Shown: positions 18,654 to 27,278 of the stretch, piece by piece
Layout of the letters: the number at the start of each line of letters is the position of its first letter
Numbering within the stretch: the first letter of the stretch is position 1
NCBI RefSeq assembly: GCF_002979455.1
Contig: NZ_PCOU01000003.1
Location: 124,001 to 188,000, forward strand
Origin: Chryseobacterium sp. MYb7
GTDB taxonomy: Bacteria > Bacteroidota > Bacteroidia > Flavobacteriales > Weeksellaceae
Reading direction: 5' to 3'
DNA: 64,000 nucleotides
Position numbers and translations under genes: made by a program
Notes under the pieces: generated by a model
Seen by the model: only the letters and a program-made list of their open reading frames with translations
What the model was told of the DNA's origin: nothing
Databases searched by the model: none

Positions 18654-18944
18654 ATGATCAATGTAATAGTAAGCTATACGGTAAACCCCGAATTTGTTCC
18701 AAACAATAAAACCAATATCCAAAAGTTTCTGGAAGATTTTAAAAATTTAGATGCTTCCTCTTTTGAATACAAAGTTTTTGTAAAGGAAGACGGCGTTACT
18801 TTTGTACATTATTCAAACTACGCTAATGAAGAAGTTCAGCATGAAGTTTTGAATATTCCGTCTTTTAAAGAATTTCAGAGATTAAGAGACGAAAGCGGGT
18901 TGAACGGTTCCCACAAAGTAGAAATTTTACAATCAATAATATAA
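18654..18944 (+). CDS. Small dimeric alpha/beta-barrel (ABM-like) protein within nrd operon
   Basis: 96 residues, resembling the antibiotic-biosynthesis-monooxygenase/quinol-monooxygenase-like fold: an opening beta strand (MINVIVSYTVNP), a helix ending KFLEDFKNLD, strands FEYKVFVKEDGVTFVHYSNY, and a second helix with IPSFKEFQRLRDESGLNG. The homology is weak and no activity is assigned. It is on the same strand between nrdB (109 nt away) and nrdA (55 nt away), so it is probably co-transcribed, but a link with ribonucleotide reduction is only contextual. Confidence 0.6.
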   Translation: MINVIVSYTVNPEFVPNNKTNIQKFLEDFKNLDASSFEYKVFVKEDGVTFVHYSNYANEEVQHEVLNIPSFKEFQRLRDESGLNGSHKVEILQSII

Positions 18945-18999
18945 AAAAACAAAATTCCGGAGTGATTCTCTCATTCCGGAATTCGAAAATATAACATCT

Positions 19000-20658
19000 A
19001 TGGAAGAGCAAAATTCAAATATATGGTGGCTCAATGAAGAGTCTGAGCAAATGCTGAACAGAGGATATCTGTTGAAAGGTGAAACGGTAGACGGAGCTAT
19101 CGACAGAATTACCACTGCCGCTGCAAAAAGGTTGTACAAACCTGAACTTCAACCGGCATTCAAAGAAATGATCACAAAAGGATGGATCAGTTTCTCTTCT
19201 CCTGTATGGGCTAACATGGGAACAGAAAGAGGTCTTCCTATCTCGTGTTTCAACGCTCACATTCCGGACAGTATTGAAGGGATTACTCACAAAATGGGAG
19301 AAGTCATCATGCAGACTAAAATCGGAGGGGGTACTTCAGGATATTTTGGAGAATTAAGAAACAGAGGAACCGCTGTAACGGATAACGGAAAATCTTCAGG
19401 AGCAGTTTCATTCATGAAGCTTTTTGATACGGCTATGGATGTTGTTTCACAAGGAGGCGTAAGAAGAGGAGCTTTTGCTGCTTACTTAGATATTGACCAC
19501 GGAGATATTGAAGAATTTTTATCCATTAAAGATATCGGTAGCCCGATTCAAAACCTGTTTACCGGAGTGTGTGTACCAGATTACTGGATGCAGGACATGA
19601 TTGACGGTGATATGGAAAAACGTAAGGTTTGGGCAAGAGTATTGGAAAGCCGCCAGCAAAAAGGTCTTCCGTATATTTTCTTTACAGATAACGTGAACAG
19701 AAACAAACCTCAGGTTTATAAAGATTTAGGAATGACGGTAAATGCGAGTAACCTTTGTTCTGAAATCATGCTTCCTTCTACAATGGAAGAGTCTTTCATC
19801 TGCTGTCTGTCTTCTATGAACCTTGAATTATACGATGAGTGGAAAGATACAGATGCTGTAAAATTAGCAGTATACTTCCTTGATGCTGTATTATCAGAGT
19901 TTATTGACAAAACTGATGGTAACTATTACCTACAGGGAGCAAGAAACTTCGCGATGCGTCACAGAGCTCTTGGATTAGGAGTTTTAGGTTACCATTCTTA
20001 TTTACAGAAAAATATGATTCCGTTTGAAAGCTTTGAGGCAACTCAGTTCAACGCAAGAGCATTCAGACATATCAAAGAACAGGCTGAGCAGGCTTCAAGA
20101 GAGCTTGCCAACATCTATGGAGAACCGGAAGTATTGAAAGGATACGGGTTAAGAAATACCACTACAATGGCTATTGCTCCTACGACTTCAAGTTCAGCAA
20201 TTTTAGGACAGACTTCTCCTGGAATTGAGCCTTTCTCTTCTAACTATTATAAAGCAGGTCTTGCGAAAGGAAACTTTATGCGTAAGAATAAATACCTTGC
20301 AAAACTATTGAAAGAAAAAGGACTGGATAACGAAGAAACATGGAGAACAATCATGCTCAACCATGGATCCGTACAGCACCTGAATGAGCTTACTCCTGAA
20401 GAAAAAGCAGTATTCAAAACGTTCAAAGAAATCTCTCCAATGGAGATTATCTCTCAGGCTGCACAAAGACAGCAATACATTGATCAGGCACAATCTCTGA
20501 ATCTTCAGATTCCTTCTACAATGCCTGTAAAAGATGTCAACTACCTTTATATTGAAGCTTGGAAAAAAGGAGTAAAAACACTTTACTACCAAAGAAGTTC
20601 ATCGGTTTCAAAAGAAATGATGGTTAACTTCGTATCGTGTTCAAGCTGCGAGGCATAG
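19000..20658 (+). CDS. nrdA: Class Ia ribonucleotide reductase, large (alpha) subunit
   Basis: Catalytic subunit reducing ribonucleoside diphosphates. At 552 residues it is about 200 shorter than E. coli NrdA because the N-terminal ATP-cone is absent. Active-site residues are visible: Cys83 (ISCFNA), the NLCSE motif (Asn251, Cys253, Glu255), the second redox Cys in SFICCLSS (268-269), the radical-transfer pair Tyr529-Tyr530, and a C-terminal CSSC (547-550) for re-reduction by thioredoxin. Without the ATP-cone, overall activity must be regulated differently. A clear terminator follows. Confidence 0.96.
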   Translation: MEEQNSNIWWLNEESEQMLNRGYLLKGETVDGAIDRITTAAAKRLYKPELQPAFKEMITKGWISFSSPVWANMGTERGLPISCFNAHIPDSIEGITHKMGEVIMQTKIGGGTSGYFGELRNRGTAVTDNGKSSGAVSFMKLFDTAMDVVSQGGVRRGAFAAYLDIDHGDIEEFLSIKDIGSPIQNLFTGVCVPDYWMQDMIDGDMEKRKVWARVLESRQQKGLPYIFFTDNVNRNKPQVYKDLGMTVNASNLCSEIMLPSTMEESFICCLSSMNLELYDEWKDTDAVKLAVYFLDAVLSEFIDKTDGNYYLQGARNFAMRHRALGLGVLGYHSYLQKNMIPFESFEATQFNARAFRHIKEQAEQASRELANIYGEPEVLKGYGLRNTTTMAIAPTTSSSAILGQTSPGIEPFSSNYYKAGLAKGNFMRKNKYLAKLLKEKGLDNEETWRTIMLNHGSVQHLNELTPEEKAVFKTFKEISPMEIISQAAQRQQYIDQAQSLNLQIPSTMPVKDVNYLYIEAWKKGVKTLYYQRSSSVSKEMMVNFVSCSSCEA

Positions 20659-20686
20659 GATCAAGTAATAAACACGCTATATTTTG

Positions 20687-20720
20687 CAAAAGCATACCGA
20701 GAGGTGTGCTTTTGTCGTTT
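20687..20720 (+). terminator. Terminator after nrdA
   Basis: CAAAAGCATACC (20687-20698), loop GAGA, GGTGTGCTTTTG (20703-20714), with one wobble pair, followed by a short T-rich stretch. Confidence 0.75.
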
Positions 20721-20821
20721 TCAATGCTGATTCTGTCTAATTATTTTCCGTAGGAATCATAGAATGCTCTGATATTTTTGGTTTATATTTGTGTTTATTG
20801 TTTAATACCAAAACTACAGAT

Positions 20822-21712
20822 ATGAAATTCGGACAAGTAGAAGACCCTTCAAAAATAGATTTCACATTACCTAAAGACCATCCTAAAACCAAAGAAATGC
20901 TGGCTCTTAATAAAAAAGGACTGGAAAATATTTCTATCGGATGTGCCAAATGGAATAAGACCGACCTTAAAGGATTTTATCCTAAAGGAACTAAGGATGA
21001 ACTGACGTACTATGCCACTCAGTTTAATTCTATCGAACTGAATGCTACTTTCTACGGAATGCCTACTCCTGATCAGGTAACCACCTGGAAAGAAAAGACT
21101 CCGGCAGATTTTAAATTCTTTCCAAAGATCACCAATACTGTTTCCCATTTCAGAAGACTGATTGATGTGACAGATCCTGTGACCCAATTTGCATCTTCCG
21201 TTATCAATTTTGATGAGAAACTAGGAATGGCTTTCCTTCAGCTTCATGATAATTTTAAGCCTAAGGATTATGACAGACTGGAAAAATTTGTAAAAGAATG
21301 GCCAAAAGAAGTACCATTAGCTATAGAACTCAGAAATACAGAATGGTTTACCAATGAGGAAATTCTGAATACAACCTGTGACCTTTTTGAAGCTCATAAC
21401 ATCACCAATATTATTGTAGATACTGCAGGAAGAAGAGATATGCTCCATATGCGTCTTACCACTCCCAATGCATTTATCCGGTATGTGGGTGCCAATGCAG
21501 AAAGTGATTATGAAAGACTGGATGACTGGTTGAAGCATCTTACTCAATGGAAGAAAAATGGTCTTCAGAATCTTTACTTTTTCGTACATCAGAATATTGA
21601 AAAGGCCTCTCCATTATTATCAGCTTATTTCATCAAGAAAGTAAATGAGGAATGGAAAACTGATATTCATATTCCTCAAATGGCTACAGAGAGTACAGGA
21701 ACACTTTTTTAA
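20822..21712 (+). CDS. DUF72 family protein (YecE-like)
   Basis: 296-residue TIM-barrel-like protein of unknown biochemical role. Family blocks include GCAKWNKTDLKGFYPKGT, YYATQFNSIELNATFYG, FKFFPKITNTVSHF and LAIELRNTEWF. The start at 20822 is chosen because a TATATTTG -7 box at 20784-20791 would place transcription after an alternative ATG at 20789. It is a single gene between the nrd terminator and an unrelated small gene. Confidence 0.85.
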   Translation: MKFGQVEDPSKIDFTLPKDHPKTKEMLALNKKGLENISIGCAKWNKTDLKGFYPKGTKDELTYYATQFNSIELNATFYGMPTPDQVTTWKEKTPADFKFFPKITNTVSHFRRLIDVTDPVTQFASSVINFDEKLGMAFLQLHDNFKPKDYDRLEKFVKEWPKEVPLAIELRNTEWFTNEEILNTTCDLFEAHNITNIIVDTAGRRDMLHMRLTTPNAFIRYVGANAESDYERLDDWLKHLTQWKKNGLQNLYFFVHQNIEKASPLLSAYFIKKVNEEWKTDIHIPQMATESTGTLF

Positions 21713-21840
21713 TAAGATCAATTCAAATAGAATAATTTCGATATACTTTTAACCAGCAATTCAATCCTTTTCATCACAAAAACTCGTATATTAGAGTATA
21801 ATGTTTTTCGGAAATCATTATACTTTAAAAAACATAAATC

Positions 21841-22071
21841 ATGGAAAAGGAAATTTGTACAATCAGTGTTGCCAATAACTGGCTTGGTGATGAATATATT
21901 TTTTATGACAACAACACCATAAAAAGAGTATATGACAGCCACAGTCTGAATTCCGATAAAACGGAATGGATTACCCCTCAAAGTATTAATAAACATACTA
22001 AGGATAAACTCATACGAGCATGTCCTGAAGAATGTAAAGAACAGGTCATGCAGATTCTGGATTATCCTTAA
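21841..22071 (+). CDS. Small hypothetical protein
   Basis: 76 residues, acidic, no signal peptide or membrane segment. A beta-rich N-terminal half (ICTISVANNWLGDEYIFY) precedes a helix-forming C-terminus with two cysteines (ACPEECKEQ). I do not recognise a family. Support for its being real: a well-spaced ATG after an A-rich leader, ordinary codon use, and a good terminator 14 nt after the stop. Confidence 0.6.
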   Translation: MEKEICTISVANNWLGDEYIFYDNNTIKRVYDSHSLNSDKTEWITPQSINKHTKDKLIRACPEECKEQVMQILDYP

Positions 22072-22084
22072 AAACAAAAAATGG

Positions 22085-22117
22085 GGAATGAGCAGTAAAG
22101 TCTCATTCCTTTTTTTA
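22085..22117 (+). terminator. Terminator of the small hypothetical gene
   Basis: GGAATGAG (22085-22092) pairs with CTCATTCC (22102-22109), followed by eight T. It reaches into the last codon of the convergent gene ending at 22115. Confidence 0.75.
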
Positions 22118-22708
22118 TTTATTTTTTCGAAGAAGCAGTACCAGATTGAGAAACAGAAGAAGAAAATCCAGTGTAATCCAGATGCCCAGCTTTGTATTCT
22201 CATAATTATAGGCATCTACCTGTTTTTTGGCAGTCTCAGAAAGTTTCATACTTTGGTTAATGTAGTTTTGAACTTCTACAATCTGATCAATATTTTTATT
22301 GGGCACAGAATGTTGAGAAAAGTATACAAGATTTTTCTTTCCCAGATACCCTGCAATCCAATATTCATCAGACTTATCCATTTTCAGATATTCTATTCTG
22401 TAATATTCCGGACGTATTTTCCCAATATGTTTTGGTTCAAGGGTAGTATTTTTATCTGTTTTATTGACATTAATAAGGTAAAAGTCTAATGCCTGAGGTA
22501 GTTTATTGACAACCTGCAGTCCAACAGAATTATCTACAAATGCCACCGCACTTTTCTTGATAAACCAGTATGTAAAAACAGAAATTGAAAAGACCAGTGT
22601 TACAATACGAAACAGTTTTGCCCACTTCGCCATACTTCCTGATGTAACCTTAAACAGGACCAAACAAAGAACAGAAGCAAGGAATATTATAAAAATAATG
22701 AGTGTCAT
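22115..22708 (-). CDS. Hypothetical inner-membrane protein
   Basis: 197 residues with hydrophobic helices at about 2-21, 30-50 and 172-192, and a soluble region between (about 55-170). The C-terminus is basic (LLLRKNK). No family is recognised. It is divergent from the beta-barrel gene starting at 22778, sharing a 69-bp promoter region, and convergent with the small gene on its left. Confidence 0.65.
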   Translation of the reverse strand: MTLIIFIIFLASVLCLVLFKVTSGSMAKWAKLFRIVTLVFSISVFTYWFIKKSAVAFVDNSVGLQVVNKLPQALDFYLINVNKTDKNTTLEPKHIGKIRPEYYRIEYLKMDKSDEYWIAGYLGKKNLVYFSQHSVPNKNIDQIVEVQNYINQSMKLSETAKKQVDAYNYENTKLGIWITLDFLLLFLNLVLLLRKNK

Positions 22709-22742
22709 ATTTTACAAAGATACTTCTTCTCTCTATTTTATC

Positions 22743-22750
22743 TATATTTG
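22743..22750 (+). promoter_or_regulatory. Candidate -7 box of the outer-membrane beta-barrel gene
   Basis: TATATTTG, a match to TAnnTTTG, 28 bp upstream of the ATG at 22778. The upstream TTG element is not clear. Confidence 0.4.
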
Positions 22751-22777
22751 CGCCCAAATTTTTAATCCTAATTAACC

Positions 22778-24022
22778 ATGAAAAAAACATTCTCGGTACT
22801 ACTTTCCTTCTGTATAGTGCTTATTTGCGCTCAGGTAAAATTCGAAAAAGGGTACATCATCAATGGCAATGATGTAAAAAAAGAGGTACTCATCAAAAAT
22901 CAGGGATGGGTAAGTACTCCTGAAAATTTCATTTACAAAACAGATGAAACTTCAGCAGAAAACACCGGTACTCCCATTTCAATTAAAGAATTTGGAATTT
23001 ATAATGAGGTAAAGTTTATCAGCTACAATGGTGATATTGATTATTCATCTGATCATCTTGATGACCTTTCCAACAATAAAGACCCTGAATTTAAAAAAGG
23101 AATCGTTTTCTTAAAAGAAGTTGTGAAAGGAAATAAAAACCTGTATTTCTATCAGAAACAAAATTTTGAAAGATATTTTTATTCGGATTCAGATTCGTCT
23201 ATCCAGCCATTGATCTACAAAAAATATTATTTCAACGGCAGCAGTTCACAGATTGCAACCAATGATGATTATATCAATCAACTGAAAACAATTTTTTCAG
23301 GCGATACCAATGCACAGGCTCTGGCAGCAAAAACAAAATATACAACCAGCGATTTAAAAAAGATCTTCAGCGTATACAACAGTAAATTTTCCGGAGCAGT
23401 CTCAGATGGTGAGCAATCATTCACAGAAACGAAAAAGAAAGCAAAATTTAACCTAAGCGTAAGACCGGGAGCTAATTTCTACTCTCCGTTAAAAATAGAG
23501 CAAACATACCGCAATGAAGGGTTCTCTTCTAAAACAGGGGTAAGAATAGGTGTAGAGGCGGAAATTGTATTACCATTCAACAAAAACAAATGGTCATTAG
23601 TACTGGAACCTACCTACTCTCTTTACAACAATAAATCAACGATTAAAACAAGCGATAATTTATATAGTATGCATCTGGAGAATTATGCATTCTTCAGTCT
23701 TCCGCTTAGCTTAAGACATTATATGTATATCAATGATGATTCAAAAATATTTATCAATGCCGGAATTAATATCCTTTCGTTTAAAACCAGCTCATCTGAG
23801 AGCATTGATTTAGATTATGATGGGACGGTTTTTGACAAACTGCAATTATCTCCGTCCCAAAATTTTAAAAGTGTTGTATTGGGTGTAGGCTTCAACTACA
23901 AGAATAAATACAGCATCGAAGCAAGATATAATACAAATACTAATTTACTGGATGAAAAAAGAAATTCTGCGACTGCAGATCTTAAATATGTATCCTTAAT
24001 TCTTGGATATAATATTTTCTAA
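22778..24022 (+). CDS. Outer-membrane beta-barrel protein (PorT-like)
   Basis: 414 residues with a signal peptide (about 1-20, ending near ICAQ). The N-terminal half (21-210) is a soluble, strand-rich region. The C-terminal half (about 225-414) shows alternating amphipathic strands ending in YVSLILGYNIF, whose terminal aromatic fits an outer-membrane barrel. This resembles the PorT/OmpW-like barrel proteins common in Bacteroidota. The function of the N-terminal part is unknown. Its stop overlaps that of the convergent HD-domain gene. Confidence 0.75.
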   Translation: MKKTFSVLLSFCIVLICAQVKFEKGYIINGNDVKKEVLIKNQGWVSTPENFIYKTDETSAENTGTPISIKEFGIYNEVKFISYNGDIDYSSDHLDDLSNNKDPEFKKGIVFLKEVVKGNKNLYFYQKQNFERYFYSDSDSSIQPLIYKKYYFNGSSSQIATNDDYINQLKTIFSGDTNAQALAAKTKYTTSDLKKIFSVYNSKFSGAVSDGEQSFTETKKKAKFNLSVRPGANFYSPLKIEQTYRNEGFSSKTGVRIGVEAEIVLPFNKNKWSLVLEPTYSLYNNKSTIKTSDNLYSMHLENYAFFSLPLSLRHYMYINDDSKIFINAGINILSFKTSSSESIDLDYDGTVFDKLQLSPSQNFKSVVLGVGFNYKNKYSIEARYNTNTNLLDEKRNSATADLKYVSLILGYNIF

Positions 24023-24663
24023 TCTACATTCCATTCTTTATAAAACTGGTCGAGGAAATTCAGCATATAATGGTGTCTTTCTTCGGCCATTTTTTTTCCT
24101 TTTGGAGTATTCATCATATCTTTCAGAAGCAATAGTTTTTCGTAGAAATGATTAATGGTAGTTCCATCAGATTTTTTATACTCTTCTTTAGACATTCCCA
24201 GTTTGGGTTTTATATCAGGGTGATACATCAGGTTATTCTTAAAACCTCCAAAGTTGAATGTTCTGGCAATTCCAATAGCTCCAATGGCATCAATACGGTC
24301 GGCATCCTGCACAATTTGCAGTTCAATAGGCGGATTTACTGGCGCCTGATCTCTGTTTTTGAACGAAATATTTTCGATCACAAATAAAACCTTCTGAATG
24401 ATTTCTTCAGAAACATTCTGTTCTTCAAGAAATGTTCTGGATATTTTGGGAGCAATGGTTTCATCACCATTATGAAATTTGGGATCTGCAATATCATGAA
24501 GAAGAGCAGACAGCTCTACTACTTCTTTGTCACAATCTTCTGTTTCTGCTATCTGGGCAGCAAGTTTCCAGACTCTTTCAATATGAAACCAGTCATGTCC
24601 TGCTTCTGCTCCTTCTAATTTTTCTTTTACAAATGCTACTGTGTTGTCAATCGTACTTTTCAT
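24019..24663 (-). CDS. HD-domain phosphohydrolase
   Basis: 214-residue metal-dependent hydrolase of the YpgQ/YedJ-like HD group. Metal-binding residues are visible: HDWFHIERV (His about 19), ALLHDIADPKFHNGDE (HD about 52-53), and QDADRIDAIGAIG with the terminal Asp (about 114-118). Related proteins act on nucleotides; the substrate here is not known. Its start overlaps the stop of the upstream alpha/beta hydrolase by ATGA, so the two are co-translated. Confidence 0.88.
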   Translation of the reverse strand: MKSTIDNTVAFVKEKLEGAEAGHDWFHIERVWKLAAQIAETEDCDKEVVELSALLHDIADPKFHNGDETIAPKISRTFLEEQNVSEEIIQKVLFVIENISFKNRDQAPVNPPIELQIVQDADRIDAIGAIGIARTFNFGGFKNNLMYHPDIKPKLGMSKEEYKKSDGTTINHFYEKLLLLKDMMNTPKGKKMAEERHHYMLNFLDQFYKEWNVD

Positions 24664-25505
24664 TTATCTATCAGTTCATTTAAAATAATATCCCAAAGTT
24701 TGCTGTTGTAACTCCTGAAAAAATTAATATGCCCGATTTCTTTTTTATCGGACTCTGAAACTGTCACTAGTCTGTAAGTTGGTTTTAGATTAGGATAGGT
24801 ATTATTTAATAAGCTTAATACTCCTCTTTCTGTCAGCCAGATATCATCTTCAGCCCGAATTACAAATACTTTCTGCGTCAAATTTTCAGAGAAATTCTCA
24901 ATTTTTTCCAACAGCCTGTTGGTTGATTTCTTGTTTAAAATTAAGGTTCTCCAGTCATATGCGCAATTTTTTGGAAGACTTTCTCCCAGTCCAAACCAAT
25001 GTGCAGGAAAATATCCTAACAATGAAGTTGTTAATGGCTGGGCAATTCCAAAGCCTAAATAAGCTTCCACTTTTGTCATTCCTTTAAGGTTTCCAACGAA
25101 GGCATTTTGTGTTCCTACAAAGACAAATTCTTCAAACATTTCAGAATCCTGATTCATTCCCAGGATTAATGCTCCTACAGAATGACCCAGGCAGTACTTT
25201 TTGTGTTCTTTAAAATCTTTTTTGATATATTGAGTTAAAGCTTTATAGTCTTTTGAGCCCCATACCCTCATTGAGCCATGGAATCCTCTCATATTTTTTG
25301 GCTTGGAAAGTCCTATTCCTCTGTAGTCATAAGTAATTACGGTGAAACCCTGTTCAGCGAAATAGCTGGCAAAGGAAAAATACACCTGTTGTTTTACTCC
25401 TGTTGCAGAGTTGATCAGCAGTAGTTTCCCATTATCTTTTTCCGGTTTAAAGAGATGGACAGCCAGCGGAGTATGATCTTCTGTGGTTAATATTAGTTTT
25501 TCCAT
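24660..25505 (-). CDS. Alpha/beta hydrolase (serine-aminopeptidase-like)
   Basis: 281-residue cytoplasmic alpha/beta hydrolase. The nucleophile elbow is GHSVG (Ser about 109), an oxyanion region follows NSATG (about 34), and YDYRGIGLSKP is the usual strand-turn motif. The catalytic Asp is probably in RAEDDIW and the His in KKEIGHINFF near the end. No signal peptide. The substrate is unknown. It lies directly upstream of and overlapping the HD-hydrolase gene, and is separated from the PfkB kinase by a terminator. Confidence 0.85.
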   Translation of the reverse strand: MEKLILTTEDHTPLAVHLFKPEKDNGKLLLINSATGVKQQVYFSFASYFAEQGFTVITYDYRGIGLSKPKNMRGFHGSMRVWGSKDYKALTQYIKKDFKEHKKYCLGHSVGALILGMNQDSEMFEEFVFVGTQNAFVGNLKGMTKVEAYLGFGIAQPLTTSLLGYFPAHWFGLGESLPKNCAYDWRTLILNKKSTNRLLEKIENFSENLTQKVFVIRAEDDIWLTERGVLSLLNNTYPNLKPTYRLVTVSESDKKEIGHINFFRSYNSKLWDIILNELIDK

Positions 25506-25515
25506 AGTATAAAAA

Positions 25516-25539
25516 GAAAAAATCCACTATAAAAGTGGA
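25516..25539 (-). terminator. Terminator of the PfkB kinase gene
   Basis: TCCACT (25523-25528) pairs with AGTGGA (25534-25539). The minus strand continues into a T run (complement of the A run at 25516-25522). Confidence 0.6.
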
Positions 25540-25595
25540 CATTTTACTTATATTTTTATGTTAAGTTTCAGACTTTTGATATGTCGTAAATAGTT

Positions 25596-26486
25596 TTAGG
25601 AAAAGAAATCTGAGATTCTTGGCAGTCCGGTCTGAGAGCCTTTACCTCCGGACACTCTTGATGAAACTTCATTTCCGAATTTAACACATTCTTCTATAGA
25701 ATTCCCATGGCAAAGCGCAATGGCAAATCCTGATGTAAATGCATCTCCCATTCCCATTTTATGAACTTTTTCATCTTTATCATTTCTGTAATATTTCATC
25801 TCTGTACCATCAAAATAAATAGTTGAATTGGTGTCATCTCTTACGAAAACTTTATTGAAATATTTCTTAAGAACTTCTTCTCTTTTTTCTTCTCCGAAAA
25901 TAATGTAAAGTTCATTACTCTTGGCTACAATAAAGTCAACCATTTCTAAGATATCTTCTCTGACTCTCATGGCAGGAGAAGCATATAAACCGACCTTCTT
26001 TCCGTACTGCTTAGCTTTTCTAACGGTATGTTCTACTACATCCATAGAAATCTCAAGTTGTATCAGTACAAGATCTGCAGTATGAAAATATTTTTCAGCC
26101 TCATCTATATGAGGTTTGCTAAGGTATTTATTGGCTGCCGGAACTACCACAATAGCTGCATTTCCGTGAGAGGTCGTTACATAGGCTGTCCCTGTAGCGT
26201 CCTTATCTGTTTCATGAACAAAGCCTACATTTACATTTTCACTTACCAGATTCCTCATGATCTGCTGCCCAAGAGGATCCATCCCCACACATCCTATAAA
26301 ATATACACTTGCTCCCAACCTGGCAGTACCTACCGCCTGATTAGCCCCTTTTCCTCCAAAATAGCTATCTGATTTAATGGCTAAAACGGTCTCATTGGGC
26401 ATAGGAATTTTTTCGGTTTCAAGAACCAAATCTATAGAGGAGCTCCCTACAACAATAATTCGGGGTTGTTCTGATGAGAAATTCAT
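25596..26486 (-). CDS. PfkB-family carbohydrate kinase (ribokinase-like)
   Basis: 296-residue sugar or nucleoside kinase. The N-terminal PfkB signature GGKGANQAVGTARLGA (about 43-58) and the C-terminal anion-hole/catalytic segment are present. The latter reads GMGDAFTSGFA (about 247-257) where GAGD is usual; the catalytic Asp is kept, so activity is expected. Ribose is the most likely substrate from overall resemblance, but no ribose transport or deoC-like gene is nearby to support it. Confidence 0.85.
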   Translation of the reverse strand: MNFSSEQPRIIVVGSSSIDLVLETEKIPMPNETVLAIKSDSYFGGKGANQAVGTARLGASVYFIGCVGMDPLGQQIMRNLVSENVNVGFVHETDKDATGTAYVTTSHGNAAIVVVPAANKYLSKPHIDEAEKYFHTADLVLIQLEISMDVVEHTVRKAKQYGKKVGLYASPAMRVREDILEMVDFIVAKSNELYIIFGEEKREEVLKKYFNKVFVRDDTNSTIYFDGTEMKYYRNDKDEKVHKMGMGDAFTSGFAIALCHGNSIEECVKFGNEVSSRVSGGKGSQTGLPRISDFFS

Positions 26487-26555
26487 TGTGTTTTTGTATT
26501 AGCTTTAAAATTTATACCTGACAAAAATTGCGCTTCAAAAATAACTAATTTAAAA

Positions 26556-27191
26556 TTAACTTATTTCAATAAATTCAGTAATTATTTTCACTGGTTGTTG
26601 ATCTTTGCTGTAAGCTATATAACTTGCATAAAATCCTTCTCCATATCCGGTTTCAAAAGCAAATATAGTTCCGGGATGTTCTTTTGCTGGTTTCAGGAAG
26701 GCATACTGATCTATAGCTCCATTTTCATCAAAGAAATAATCATGGAAAAATTCTTCGTAGATTCCCATGAAATCTCCTCCTTTATTTTGATACAACCTCT
26801 GCTCCAGATCGTTGAGACTATTTTGGGTATCAACATCCATGAAGCATCCCATACCACTTTCTACAGGATATCCAAAAACTTCTTCTTTCGCCAGATCTTT
26901 TATATTCTGCCCCGCTGTAGTGGCCATTTTCCATTCTTTAATTTCAGAATTATTGAAAATAATTTCAGTATAGGCCACACAGTTGCTTTCTCTTTCTTTA
27001 TGCAACATGACAGAAAAATCTCCTTTCGGAAATTCTGTGGTGAAAGGAAGCATATCATTGGTGATCAATGGATCGCAGGCAACCAGCTTACCACTGGAAA
27101 GGTAAATCTTTCCTACTTCAAAACTTTCCAGTAACGGACTTTCTACAAAGTCTTTCGAGAATAGTTTTTTTATGTTTTCTATGTGTGTCAT
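26556..27191 (-). CDS. DUF4241 domain protein
   Basis: 211 residues, no signal peptide. The DUF4241-type C-terminal pattern is visible: FGYPVESGMGCFMDVDTQ (about 98-115), a central acidic helix, and FAFETGYGEGFYASYIAYS followed by VKIITEFIEI at the end. The family has no known biochemical activity. A long perfect hairpin (27213-27250) sits between its start and the end of valS. Confidence 0.75.
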   Translation of the reverse strand: MTHIENIKKLFSKDFVESPLLESFEVGKIYLSSGKLVACDPLITNDMLPFTTEFPKGDFSVMLHKERESNCVAYTEIIFNNSEIKEWKMATTAGQNIKDLAKEEVFGYPVESGMGCFMDVDTQNSLNDLEQRLYQNKGGDFMGIYEEFFHDYFFDENGAIDQYAFLKPAKEHPGTIFAFETGYGEGFYASYIAYSKDQQPVKIITEFIEIS

Positions 27192-27212
27192 TGTATTTAT
27201 TCTTTTAAACCA

Positions 27213-27250
27213 TCAGGCTGGATACAATTGTTCATGTGTATCCAGCCTGA
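27213..27250. terminator. Perfect 14-bp hairpin between valS and the DUF4241 gene
   Basis: TCAGGCTGGATACA (27213-27226) and its exact complement (27237-27250) with a 10-nt loop. It is just after the valS stop (minus strand) and 22 bp before the next gene start. There is no strong T run on either side, so it may be a weak terminator or a 5' leader structure. Confidence 0.5.
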
Positions 27251-27278
27251 GATTTTGACAAAATTTATTGTCTATATT

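Noticed and set aside
21718..22215. Minus-strand frame over the small hypothetical gene at 21841-22071
   Set aside because: It crosses the plus-strand gene and its terminator and has the composition of a shadow frame. The plus-strand small gene is better supported.
26595..27134. A 179-codon plus-strand frame opposite the DUF4241 gene
   Set aside because: The minus-strand frame has the DUF4241 pattern; the plus frame is rich in Phe, Ile and Cys without any motif.
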